This document shows, piece by piece, positions 51,485-59,966 of a stretch of DNA of 64,000 bases. The DNA lies in NCBI GenBank assembly GCA_910574475.1, contig CAJTAT010000009.1:62001-126000 (forward strand). The letters run 5' to 3'. Below the pieces are notes generated by a model. It saw only the letters and a program-made list of their open reading frames with translations. It searched no databases and was not told the origin of the DNA. Source of the stretch: Clostridia bacterium (GTDB taxonomy: Bacteria; Bacillota; Clostridia; Lachnospirales; Lachnospiraceae). A program made the position numbers and the translations under genes. How positions within the stretch are numbered: position 1 is the first letter of the stretch; every line of letters starts with the position of its first letter.

Positions 51485-52912
51485 TCAATCTAAATCTATC
51501 CGGTATCCCGGAGGAATTGCCGCCTTTTCCTCCTGGTGACGCATCGTGTGATCCATTCTCCCCGGATAATGAGGATGGGTCTTTGTATACTTCTCGTAAG
51601 TCTTACTTCCTTTTGCCTTGTTCCGATCCTGACTGCGGTACTCATCCACCAGTTCTTTCATCACCAAAGTGTCCGCATTTTCTGGGGAATAGGTATCCCG
51701 GACCTCGGGAATCTGTTCAAAAAAGTAGTATCTCTTCTCACAGGCTTTATATACCAGCTTCCGGGAGCCATCTGTCACCATATAGGTTCCGTCCTCTCCA
51801 CAGCCATGCTGGGAATACACATAGTCGTGCTTATCTCCTCCAAACAAATTCACTCCATCGTAGGTATCTTCCTTCCAGAAGACCCCTGCATAATTCAAAA
51901 GTGTGGGAGCCACATCCACCAGAGAGCAAACATCTTTCCTCACCCCTGGTTTTTGACCAGGACAGCGAATCATGAAGGGAATGTGACAAGAAGAATCTAC
52001 CATAGATCTTTTTCCGATGGCTTCATAGTCTCCCATCATATCCCCGTGATCGCTGGTAAATAAAACAAGAGTGTCTTCGTACATTCCTTTATCCTTCAAT
52101 GCCTGAACAATTCGTCCTACCTGGTAATCCACAAAAGATACACATGCATAGTAATAATTCTTCATTCGCAGCAGATCCTGCCTGCTAATCATAAGGCGGC
52201 TGCAGGAGCACCGTTCTCCAATGAGGTTTCGAAAGGTTTCCAGATCCTTCTCTCCTGGACAGAAGGGTCCCTCTGGATCCTCCCGATACAGTTTGTTCCA
52301 GGGCGCCGGCGGCGCAAAGGGTGGATGCGGATGAATAAAGGAGGCCATCAAAAGCATCGGTTTGTCTGAATCATACTCTTTGATATAATTTACACTGTGA
52401 TCTCCCACCCACTGTGTGGGATGTGCCTTTGGCGGAAGTTGGGATATCTGAGGAACGTAGTACATCTCACTGCGCATCCCGTGATAGTCAAAAACCCATG
52501 GATAATTCTCCTGTATAAACTTGGTATAATCATCCTCCGGGGCAGACAACTCCTCCTGTGTATATCTTTTTCCAAAGCCCATGCTTCCATACGGGTCTTT
52601 CAAATGATGCATTTTCCCTACACAGCAACTCTCATAACCCGCCTCTGTCAGTGCAGAGTAGAATCCTTCTCCCTCATAGGAGTTCTCTGCATTGTTATTA
52701 TTACAGCCTGTGCGGTTGGGATACTGGCCCGAAAACATACACAGCCTGGCCGGCACACAAACTGGCGAAGGGGTGATGCAATTGTCAAAAATGACTGACT
52801 CTTCTGCCAGGCGATCCAAATTGGGAGTCTGGATATACTCATTCCCAAAAGCGCCTATCGTGTCTTTTCTTTGTTGATCCGTAAATAAAATCAAAATATG
52901 TTTTTTATTCAT
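51485..52912 (-). CDS. cytosolic Cys-type sulfatase
   Basis: 475 aa arylsulfatase/choline-sulfatase-like enzyme. Catalytic Cys52 sits in SPVCVPARLCMFSG (motif CxPxR), which must be converted to formylglycine; metal ligands are in ILFTDQQRKDT, and VLFTSDHGDMMGD and SQHGCG supply others. There is no signal peptide, so it acts in the cytoplasm on an imported sulfate ester and needs the maturating enzyme at 43467. ATG 52912 has only a weak ribosome site (AAGAGAG). First gene of the operon, with promoter 52977-53004. Confidence 0.9.
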   Translation of the reverse strand: MNKKHILILFTDQQRKDTIGAFGNEYIQTPNLDRLAEESVIFDNCITPSPVCVPARLCMFSGQYPNRTGCNNNNAENSYEGEGFYSALTEAGYESCCVGKMHHLKDPYGSMGFGKRYTQEELSAPEDDYTKFIQENYPWVFDYHGMRSEMYYVPQISQLPPKAHPTQWVGDHSVNYIKEYDSDKPMLLMASFIHPHPPFAPPAPWNKLYREDPEGPFCPGEKDLETFRNLIGERCSCSRLMISRQDLLRMKNYYYACVSFVDYQVGRIVQALKDKGMYEDTLVLFTSDHGDMMGDYEAIGKRSMVDSSCHIPFMIRCPGQKPGVRKDVCSLVDVAPTLLNYAGVFWKEDTYDGVNLFGGDKHDYVYSQHGCGEDGTYMVTDGSRKLVYKACEKRYYFFEQIPEVRDTYSPENADTLVMKELVDEYRSQDRNKAKGSKTYEKYTKTHPHYPGRMDHTMRHQEEKAAIPPGYRIDLD

Positions 52913-52976
52913 TTCTGTCACTCTCTTACGGCTTTTATTGTTTTTCAAAACTTATTTCTTTTGTTTCGATAGTTTT

Positions 52977-53004
52977 ATTTTATCATATCTATCATTCATG
53001 TCAA
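52977..53004 (-). promoter_or_regulatory. sulfatase operon promoter
   Basis: TTGACA (53004-52999), 16-bp spacer, TAAAAT (52982-52977). The nearby sequences TTTCGATAGTTTTAT (from about 52964) and TTTCGATACTGTTTTG (from about 53066) are similar direct repeats that flank the promoter and could be DeoR operators. A dyad AAAACAG/CTGTTTT lies at 53054-53080. Confidence 0.65.
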
Positions 53005-53126
53005 TAAGGCATATCGCACAGATTTTACTTACACTTTTTGTGAAAATTCGCCTAAAACAGCTTTTTTTCGATACTGTTTTGTCAATTTCGTCCAAATATC
53101 ACCTCTGTTTTTAAAATTTAACACAT

Positions 53127-53152
53127 AAAAAAAGAGGACGCCCCGCGTCCTC
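53127..53152 (-). terminator. DeoR gene terminator
   Basis: GAGGACGC, loop of 3, GCGTCCTC; the minus strand then reads TTTTTTT. It ends the DeoR transcript before the sulfatase promoter. Confidence 0.9.
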
Positions 53153-53183
53153 TCATGCACCAAAAAGTTGTGTTTCAAAAGTT

Positions 53184-53936
53184 TTATAATATCTCTATCT
53201 TCTTTTTTGCAAGTTTTTCTACAATCTCCGACTCCAGCATATCATCCGTAACAAGCACATCCACGGCCTCCAGAGGCACTTTCTGGGGCATTAATGCATA
53301 ATTTACCTTCGAAGAATCCATCAGCATCACTACTTTATCTGAATTCCTGATAACAGTTGAAATAGCCGCTGCTGTCATTTCTGAAAAATAAGAAAAGCCA
53401 TAGTCGGGGTGAAACCCTGGTGTTCCCAGAAAAGAAATGTTAAAATGCATTTCCTCTAACTGCTTCAACACAGCCAATCCTTCAATCCGCATGGTATTCA
53501 TATCCACTTCTCCTCCCAGAACCTGAACAGTCAGATCGATTCTCTTGGGAAAGTTGATGGCTGTATACAAGCCGTCGGAAAAGACACACATAGGAATAGG
53601 AGGGAGGCGTTTGGCCAGCTCCGCACAGGTACTGCCTGCTGTGATAAAAACAGAGGTGTTTGGCTGAATCAGCTCTGCTGCCTTTGTGGCAATGATTCCC
53701 TTCTCCGTCTGATGGATGCTTGAACGGTACACAAAGTTCATGGTCTGGGGCAGTGCCTTCGCTCCTCCGTGAATACGGATGATCTGCTGTGTCTCGTCCA
53801 GATACTGCAGATCCTTACGAAGCGTAACTTCGGACACGCCCGGAAAACATTCTTTTAACTGTGTGAAATTTACAGAACCATTCTGATTCACCATATCACA
53901 GATTGCCTGACGCCGTTTTCCGATATTGCGAGCCAA
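53184..53936 (-). CDS. DeoR/GlpR family sugar-phosphate-responsive regulator
   Basis: About 250 aa. N-terminal winged helix (RRQAICDMVNQNGSVNFTQLKECF, SEVTLRKDLQYLDETQQIIRIHGGA) and a C-terminal sensor of the sugar-phosphate isomerase-like fold (FITAGSTCAELAKRL, SDGLYTAINF, LGGEVD, FLGTPGFHPDYGFSY, MDSSKVN). DeoR members usually repress sugar or polyol catabolism and respond to a phosphorylated intermediate, which fits a kinase in the adjacent operon. Start is probably TTG 53936 (GAGAGG spaced well); GTG 53945 is too close to the ribosome site. Confidence 0.9.
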   Translation of the reverse strand: MARNIGKRRQAICDMVNQNGSVNFTQLKECFPGVSEVTLRKDLQYLDETQQIIRIHGGAKALPQTMNFVYRSSIHQTEKGIIATKAAELIQPNTSVFITAGSTCAELAKRLPPIPMCVFSDGLYTAINFPKRIDLTVQVLGGEVDMNTMRIEGLAVLKQLEEMHFNISFLGTPGFHPDYGFSYFSEMTAAAISTVIRNSDKVVMLMDSSKVNYALMPQKVPLEAVDVLVTDDMLESEIVEKLAKKKIEIL

Positions 53937-53994
53937 TTTTCTCACCTCTCCATCATTTTAACTTCCATTTTTATCACTGTTACACAGATATAAC

Positions 53995-55755
53995 TTACTT
54001 TTCTTCTTCTACAACCTGAATGTGCACATCCTGTAACTGCTGTGGTTCCACTTTCGCCGGCGCCCCCATCATTACATCCTGAGCCGTCTTATTCATGGGG
54101 AATGGAATAATCTCCCGGATACTCTCTTCTCCTGCGATGAGCATTACCATGCGGTCTACTCCCGGAGCGATGCCTGCATGGGGCGGAGCTCCATAACAAA
54201 ATGCATTATACATGGCCGGGAATTTGGCTTTCACATCTTCTTCGCCCAGACCTACTGTCTCAAAGGCCTTAACCATAATCTCGGGATCGTGATTTCGCAC
54301 TGCACCGGAGGACAGTTCCACGCCGTTGCAGACCAGATCATACTGGTAGGCATAAATATCTAAAGGATCCTTTTCCAGCAGATCCTTCATACCTCCCTGA
54401 GGCATGGAGAATGGGTTATGGCAAAATTCCAGTTTGCCAGATTCCTCTCCGATCTCATACATGGGGAAATCTACAATCCAGCAGAACTCATAACATTCTT
54501 TCTTCATATGGCCTTCTACTGTGTTGCCCAGGACTTTTCTAAGAACGCCTGCCGTCTTCTGTGCCACCAGCTTTTTGCCTGCTGTCAGGCCCACAAAATC
54601 TCCTGGTTTCAGGGAGAGGGCTGCAATCACTGCCTCCTTGCGCTCTACTAAGAATTTAGAAATGCCGCCTACCAGTTCTCCTTTCTCGTCCAGACGGAAC
54701 CAGTAAGCCTTATTGCCAGACTGAACTTCTACTTCAGCGCATATTTTATCAATGACTTTTCTTGTGGCACTAAAGTCGTGGAACACAATGGCCTTAACGG
54801 TCTGTCCCTCAAAGGGGCCAAATCCACAGTCCGCCATACAGGTGGTAGCGTCCTCCACCATCAAATCAATGCGGAGATCCGGCTTGTCCGATCCATATTT
54901 TTCCATAGCATCATGGTAGGAGATCCGCCGGAAGGGAGCCAAAGAAGCTGTATCATAGACTCCATATTTTGCAAAAATAGGCGGAAGCACCTCTTCCAGT
55001 ACAGCAAATACATCTTCCTGGCTGGCAAACGCCATCTCCATATCAAGCTGGTAAAACTCTCCTGGAGAGCGATCTGCCCTGGCATCTTCATCCCGAAAGC
55101 AAGGGGCAATCTGAAAATACCGATCAAAACCAGATGTCATCAAGAGCTGTTTAAACTGCTGAGGCGCCTGAGGCAAAGCATAAAACTTTCCCGGGTGATT
55201 CCTGGAGGGAACTAAATAATCTCTGGCTCCCTCTGGGGAAGAGCATGTGAGAATGGGGGTGGTAATCTCCAGAAATCCCTGCTCTGTCATACTCTTTCGA
55301 AGCTCTGCAACCACGTTGCAGCGCAGAATAATCTTATCCTTTACTGCCGGATTGCGCAGATCCAGATAGCGGTATTTTAAGCGTATATTCTCATCTGCTT
55401 CCTTGGAGCGATTGATCTCAAAGGGAAGCTCGCTGTAACGACATTTTCCCAATACTTCCATTGATTCTGGCACCACTTCAATATCTCCTGTGGGCAGAGA
55501 GGGGTTCTTGCTGGAACGCTCTCTGACTGTGCCTGTGATGGACAACGTAGATTCTGTGTTCACACCGGAAAGCTGTGCCATCATCTCCTCTGTCTCAATA
55601 ACAATCTGGGTGGTTCCATAAAAATCCCGCAAGATCAAAAAGCCTAAATTTTTACTGACCTTGCGCAGATTTTCGTACCAACCTGTCAAAGTCACCTTTT
55701 CGCCTATATGCTCCATGCGCAAATCATTGCATGTATGTGTTCTTGACTGAAACAT
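53995..55755 (-). CDS. aspS: aspartate--tRNA ligase
   Basis: 586 aa, the bacterial AspRS form with an OB-fold N-terminus (about 1-105), class II core (FLEITTPILTCSSPEGARDYLVPS, RYFQIAPCFRDEDARADRSPGEFYQLD) and the inserted GAD domain between motifs 2 and 3, then GAPPHAGIAPGVDRMVML. GGAGGAG precedes ATG 55755. It is the last gene of the apt to aspS operon; a 147-bp leader separates it from hisS and holds the hairpin repeat. Confidence 0.97.
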   Translation of the reverse strand: MFQSRTHTCNDLRMEHIGEKVTLTGWYENLRKVSKNLGFLILRDFYGTTQIVIETEEMMAQLSGVNTESTLSITGTVRERSSKNPSLPTGDIEVVPESMEVLGKCRYSELPFEINRSKEADENIRLKYRYLDLRNPAVKDKIILRCNVVAELRKSMTEQGFLEITTPILTCSSPEGARDYLVPSRNHPGKFYALPQAPQQFKQLLMTSGFDRYFQIAPCFRDEDARADRSPGEFYQLDMEMAFASQEDVFAVLEEVLPPIFAKYGVYDTASLAPFRRISYHDAMEKYGSDKPDLRIDLMVEDATTCMADCGFGPFEGQTVKAIVFHDFSATRKVIDKICAEVEVQSGNKAYWFRLDEKGELVGGISKFLVERKEAVIAALSLKPGDFVGLTAGKKLVAQKTAGVLRKVLGNTVEGHMKKECYEFCWIVDFPMYEIGEESGKLEFCHNPFSMPQGGMKDLLEKDPLDIYAYQYDLVCNGVELSSGAVRNHDPEIMVKAFETVGLGEEDVKAKFPAMYNAFCYGAPPHAGIAPGVDRMVMLIAGEESIREIIPFPMNKTAQDVMMGAPAKVEPQQLQDVHIQVVEEEK

Positions 55756-55773
55756 CTTTCATCTCCTCCATTA

Positions 55774-55896
55774 AAGTTCCGCTTTGGCCCTTCCAGCACA
55801 CGGGGTTCTAGAACAAATTTCCAGCCACAAAAGCATGTGTCTGTAAATTGTTCTGTGCGCTGTGTGGGCCTTCGCTGATTTCGAAATAAGTTCCGC
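55774..55896 (-). repeat. structured leader repeat before aspS
   Basis: Minus-strand RNA: CAGCGCACAGAACAATTT pairs with AAATTTGTTCT...GTGTGCTG, and outer GGCCC/GGGCC can extend the stem. GCGGAACTT occurs at both ends (55888-55896 and 55774-55782), the latter just before the aspS ribosome site. Similar arms precede livJ (16209-16303). No T-box motif is seen, although this is where one would be expected for a synthetase. Confidence 0.7.
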
Positions 55897-55902
55897 TTTG
55901 GC

Positions 55903-57147
55903 TTATGTGAAGAGCCCTGCAAGCTCTGCAAGCGCCACTTCCGTCTGTTCTCCGGTAGCCATATCTTTTACTTTTACAAGGCCTTTTTCCAGCTCATCGT
56001 CACCGATGATAACGACTTTTTTCGCACCGATTTTGTTGGCATATTTCATCTGAGCCTTTACGCTGCGTTCCATGTAATCCGTCTCTACGATAAGGCCTGC
56101 CTTGCGGATCTCGTTTACTAGTTTATATGCTCTGGCTTTGACGCCTGAGCCCAGAATTCCGATATAGAGATCCGGCGTCTCCATGGCCGGCAGTTCTACT
56201 CCTTCTTTTTCCAGAAAATAAAGGATTCGCTCTATTCCCATTCCAAATCCCACAGAGGGAATGTCCTGCTTCTCGTCAATCTCATGAATGAGACCGTCGT
56301 AGCGTCCGCCCCCGCACAGTGTAAAGCCGTCTGCATTGACAAATTCAAAAACTGTCTTTGTGTAATAATCCAGTCCGCGTACAATTCCCGTATCTACTTC
56401 AAAGGGAATCCCCATTTCACTCAGCAATCTCTTTAATTCCTCAAAGTGCTCCCGGCAGTCCTCATCCAGATATTCTATCGTCCGGGGGGCATCCTTGATC
56501 ACTTCCTTACACCCTGGATCCTTACAGTCAATGACACGTAATGGATTTTTCTTCATACGTTCCCGGCAGGTAGGGCAAAGAGATTCCTCATGTTGCTTCA
56601 GATAGGAAAGCAGGGCCTCATTGTAATCTTTTTTGCAGTTTGGGCAACCTATACTGTTAATATGCAGCTTCACATCCCGAAGGCCAAGTTTTTCAATAAA
56701 AGCTGTCACCAGGGAAATGAGCTCTACCTCCGCTAGAGGGCTCTTGGCTCCCACAAACTCTACTCCAAACTGGTGGTGCTGGCGGAGACGCCCGCTCTGG
56801 GGCTTCTCATAGCGAAAAGCTTGCGTGACATAATACAGCTTCGCCGGCGCTGGGTTAGCATACATATTATGTTCCAGGTAGGCACGCATAACGCCTGCCG
56901 TGCCTTCTGGTTTTAAGGTGATGCTCCGATCGCCTTTGTCTGTAAAGGTATACATTTCCTTCTGAACCACATCAGTAGTCTCTCCCACGCCTCTCTGAAA
57001 TAGTACGGTATGTTCGAACATGGGGGTAATAATCTCCGTCATATGATAGGTACGGGCCAGTTCTCTTGCAAGTTTTTCTATATAGGCTCGCTTGTACATG
57101 CGCTCGCCATACCAGTCTTCTACGCCTCTTGGGGCTTGTGTAATCAT
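55903..57147 (-). CDS. hisS: histidine--tRNA ligase
   Basis: 414 aa class II synthetase. Motif 2 region [29 protein letters not shown], HisA motif [12 protein letters not shown], motif 3 [12 protein letters not shown] with GFGMGIERI, and a C-terminal anticodon-binding domain. Contains a [23 protein letters not shown] cysteine-rich insert (likely zinc site), typical of clostridial HisRS. ATG 57147 with AGGAGG. Followed by the aspS leader. Confidence 0.97.
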   Translation of the reverse strand: MITQAPRGVEDWYGERMYKRAYIEKLARELARTYHMTEIITPMFEHTVLFQRGVGETTDVVQKEMYTFTDKGDRSITLKPEGTAGVMRAYLEHNMYANPAPAKLYYVTQAFRYEKPQSGRLRQHHQFGVEFVGAKSPLAEVELISLVTAFIEKLGLRDVKLHINSIGCPNCKKDYNEALLSYLKQHEESLCPTCRERMKKNPLRVIDCKDPGCKEVIKDAPRTIEYLDEDCREHFEELKRLLSEMGIPFEVDTGIVRGLDYYTKTVFEFVNADGFTLCGGGRYDGLIHEIDEKQDIPSVGFGMGIERILYFLEKEGVELPAMETPDLYIGILGSGVKARAYKLVNEIRKAGLIVETDYMERSVKAQMKYANKIGAKKVVIIGDDELEKGLVKVKDMATGEQTEVALAELAGLFT

Positions 57148-57190
57148 TTTTCATCCTCCTATTTGAATTTTGCTGGGGATCTTGCTGTTT

Positions 57191-57835
57191 TCAATCTTCC
57201 TCTGATTCTACAATTCCAACTACAACTGCCTGGTCTTCCCACAGTTCTTCCAATTCCTCCTCGTGAATCACACTCTGGAAAGCCAGGAATACTCTCATAT
57301 CAAAATTTTTTACTTCCTCGATCATGAGGGCTATCGCCGTCTTTTTATCAAACGCCTTCCGATAAGGGCGATCGGAAATGAGAGCTACATAGACATCACA
57401 AACCCTCAGAATCTTAGCGCTCAGGGAAATTTCGTCTCCTACCAAATTTTCTGGATAGCCGGAACCGTCATAATTTTCATGGTGATGCAGAATACTCTCC
57501 ACGATATAGTCGGAGTAATCATAGCGCATCAATATCTCATACCCCAGTCTGGAGTGCATGCGGACATACTTCATTTCTTCAATGGCCAAAGTGTCCTTAT
57601 CCCGTCCATACAGGTAGCCGGAGACTCTCAGCTTCCCGATGTCATGTACCATTCCCGCAACTGCCAGCTCATGGCATTGATCCTCATATAGTCCAAGTCT
57701 CTTTGCCACGTGATAGGCCAGATTACTTACGCGTATCCCATGGTTGATCTCCGAAGTTATATCTTCCTCAAATATTTTGCTTTCGTCTTTCTCGTTTTTC
57801 TTTGCTTTTTTCTGCTTTAATCGTAATGCTTCCAT
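57191..57835 (-). CDS. HD-GYP-type phosphohydrolase domain protein
   Basis: 214 aa. HD-GYP motifs: HDIGK, HSRLGYEIL, HHHENYDGSGYP and VCDVYVALISDRPYRKAF. Such domains hydrolyse cyclic di-GMP or related dinucleotides, but this protein has only a short N-terminal charged lead (KQKKAKKNEKDESK) and no sensor, so its substrate is uncertain. It overlaps hemZ by 19 bp and precedes hisS. Confidence 0.88.
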   Translation of the reverse strand: MEALRLKQKKAKKNEKDESKIFEEDITSEINHGIRVSNLAYHVAKRLGLYEDQCHELAVAGMVHDIGKLRVSGYLYGRDKDTLAIEEMKYVRMHSRLGYEILMRYDYSDYIVESILHHHENYDGSGYPENLVGDEISLSAKILRVCDVYVALISDRPYRKAFDKKTAIALMIEEVKNFDMRVFLAFQSVIHEEELEELWEDQAVVVGIVESEED

Positions 57836-59286
57836 AGTCCATTCGCCTTCATAAAACCTCGTTTTCGTTCTATCATCTCGTCAATCCGGCTGATATACTG
57901 CGCCACATCTTTTACATTTTCCACGCGCTCAATACGCTCTGGAGAAAAGACAAATTTTGTAGCGCCTCCTGCTCCTGCAGCCAGAATCGTCTGTTTCTCC
58001 TCCATCATCAATATATTGTAAATCCCTGCTTTTCCAGTCTTTGCATATCCCACATTTTCAAAGTTCCCCGCCATGTTTTTCTGGCGGTACAGGTAGTAGG
58101 GATAAATGCCCTGTTCTACACAGTAGCGGTAAGTCAGATCCATAATTTCCTCACTGTTTTTCAGGCCCATCTCCTGATATTTCTCTTTGAACATGGCCAG
58201 CCTGGCTGCCCGTTTAATAGCCAGGGAATGGATCGTAATGCTGTCTGGATCCAATGTGCGCAATTCCTCCATAGTATGACGCACCTCTTCTATCGTCTCT
58301 CCGGGAAGCCCCACAATGAGATCCATATTGATATTATCAAAGCCTGCTTTGCGCGCCATATAAAAGGCTTCTTTCGTCTCTTCCACTGTATGCTTCCGGC
58401 CAATCAAATCCAGAGTCTTCTGGTTCATGGTCTGTGGGTTTACAGACACCCGCGTCACCTTGTGGTCTCTCAATACCTGAAATTTTTCTGGCGTCACACT
58501 GTCAGGTCTGCCTGCCTCCACAGTCAGCTCCTGTACATTTCTATAGTCAAAATTGTTCCCGATACAAGTCAGCAGCCTTTCAAGCTGGCCCGCAGTCAGT
58601 GTGGTGGGGGTTCCGCCTCCCACATAGATCGTATTCAGCTTTCGATCCCTAAATGCTTTTCCTAAAAAATTCAGTTCTTGAAAAAGGGCTTCCAGATATT
58701 CGTCCACCCGTTTTTCCCATAGCTTAATTGGAGAGGAAGAAAAGGAGCAGTAAAGACAAATACTTGGGCAAAAGGGAATCCCCACATAGAGACTATAGCC
58801 CTGCTTATAATCTATGTTCTTTAAAACTTCCCGCTCCTGGTTGGCAATGGAGACGGCCAGAGCTGTCTTTTCCCTGCTGCACAGATATGTGCTGCGCATA
58901 TACTGGGCAATCTCCACATTGGACTTTCCCTGCTCCAGCATAGCCATGGGAATCTTTGTGGGCCGTATCCCTGTCAAGGTCCCCCAGGGAAGGTTTTTAC
59001 CTGTGTACTCAGAAAGCGTCTGGTAAATTAATTGTTTTAATTGATTTTTCACCAATTTCCGCTCCATATCTTCTACACAAATATGACCCTTTTTATGAAG
59101 GGTCTTATCCTGAAACAGTGCAAATTCAATTTCTGAATCCCATAATTTCACATCCATCTGCAAGGGTACATCTTCTGTAAATGTCTCTTTTTCCCGAACA
59201 CTCACTTCTTCCCCTGGATAGAAGGCTTGAATCAGGGAATGAATATCATACTCATAGCTGCCCCTGTTTACCTTTACCTCGATCAT
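57817..59286 (-). CDS. hemZ: coproporphyrinogen dehydrogenase HemZ
   Basis: 489 aa radical SAM protein of the HemN/HemZ group: cluster motif CPSICLYCSF, GGGTPTTL, VNPQTMNQKTLDLIGR, MDLIVGLPGET. HemZ has an extra N-terminal domain of about 130 residues (EDMERKLVKNQLKQLIY, PWGTLTGIRPTKI), seen here. It oxidises coproporphyrinogen III in anaerobic heme synthesis, though many clostridial HemZ have unproven roles. The -GTLTGIRPTK- signature is typical. Confidence 0.92.
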   Translation of the reverse strand: MIEVKVNRGSYEYDIHSLIQAFYPGEEVSVREKETFTEDVPLQMDVKLWDSEIEFALFQDKTLHKKGHICVEDMERKLVKNQLKQLIYQTLSEYTGKNLPWGTLTGIRPTKIPMAMLEQGKSNVEIAQYMRSTYLCSREKTALAVSIANQEREVLKNIDYKQGYSLYVGIPFCPSICLYCSFSSSPIKLWEKRVDEYLEALFQELNFLGKAFRDRKLNTIYVGGGTPTTLTAGQLERLLTCIGNNFDYRNVQELTVEAGRPDSVTPEKFQVLRDHKVTRVSVNPQTMNQKTLDLIGRKHTVEETKEAFYMARKAGFDNINMDLIVGLPGETIEEVRHTMEELRTLDPDSITIHSLAIKRAARLAMFKEKYQEMGLKNSEEIMDLTYRYCVEQGIYPYYLYRQKNMAGNFENVGYAKTGKAGIYNILMMEEKQTILAAGAGGATKFVFSPERIERVENVKDVAQYISRIDEMIERKRGFMKANGLWKHYD

Positions 59287-59312
59287 TTCTGATTTGCCTT
59301 TCCCACACTACC

Positions 59313-59939
59313 TTACAGGTAAGGATTATTGTTCTTTTCGTATTTGATACTCGTAAGCTCTCCATGTCCCGGATAGATTGTTACATCCTCTGGCAAAATC
59401 AGAAGCTTTTCCCGGATGGCCCGTGTCAGCGCTGACATACTTCCTCCTGGAAAATCTGTCCTTCCCACTGAGCCGCAAAAGAGGGTATCACCGCTCAAAA
59501 GGACTTTTGCCTCCTTCTGGTAATAGCAGCAGCCTCCCGGAGTATGGCCTGGGGTTTGGAACACTTGAAATTTCATTCCCGCCACTTCCATCTCCTGGTC
59601 ATCCCTCACAAGTATATCCGGCTTTACAGAAACTGCATACCCAAACAAATCCTGGGACAGATTTAAGCTGGGATCCAGTAATAGAGCCTCTTCAGCTTCA
59701 CAGGCATAGACAGGAATCATAAACTTCTTTTTCAAATCATTCACTGCCAGAATATGGTCTCCATGCCCGTGTGTCAGAAAAATTGCCTTCAAAATCAGGG
59801 CCTCATCCAGGACTTTCCGGCAAATGAGCTCCGTTCTGTCTGCAGGATCCACCAGAATGGTCTCCTTGGTCTCTTCATTGATTAAAAAATAACAGTTGGT
59901 AGCCACAGCCCCCAATGTCATCCACTCTATTTTCAACAT
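59313..59939 (-). CDS. metallo-beta-lactamase fold hydrolase, glyoxalase II-like
   Basis: 208 aa. Zinc ligands in THGHGDHI (HxHxDH), TPGHTPGG, SGDTLFCGSVGRTD and YPGHGE. Short YcbL-type, typical in clostridia beside relA; proposed as thiol-ester or persulfide hydrolases. AAAAGGG upstream of ATG 59939; starts 27 bp after rel. Function not assigned. Confidence 0.88.
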   Translation of the reverse strand: MLKIEWMTLGAVATNCYFLINEETKETILVDPADRTELICRKVLDEALILKAIFLTHGHGDHILAVNDLKKKFMIPVYACEAEEALLLDPSLNLSQDLFGYAVSVKPDILVRDDQEMEVAGMKFQVFQTPGHTPGGCCYYQKEAKVLLSGDTLFCGSVGRTDFPGGSMSALTRAIREKLLILPEDVTIYPGHGELTSIKYEKNNNPYL

Positions 59940-59966
59940 AACTTTTCCCTTTTAGCAGTGTAATTC

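Noticed and set aside
55756-55902. T-box riboswitch before aspS
   Set aside because: No AGGGTGGNACCGCG-like T-box sequence and no terminator/antiterminator pair; the leader is better described as the shared hairpin repeat.
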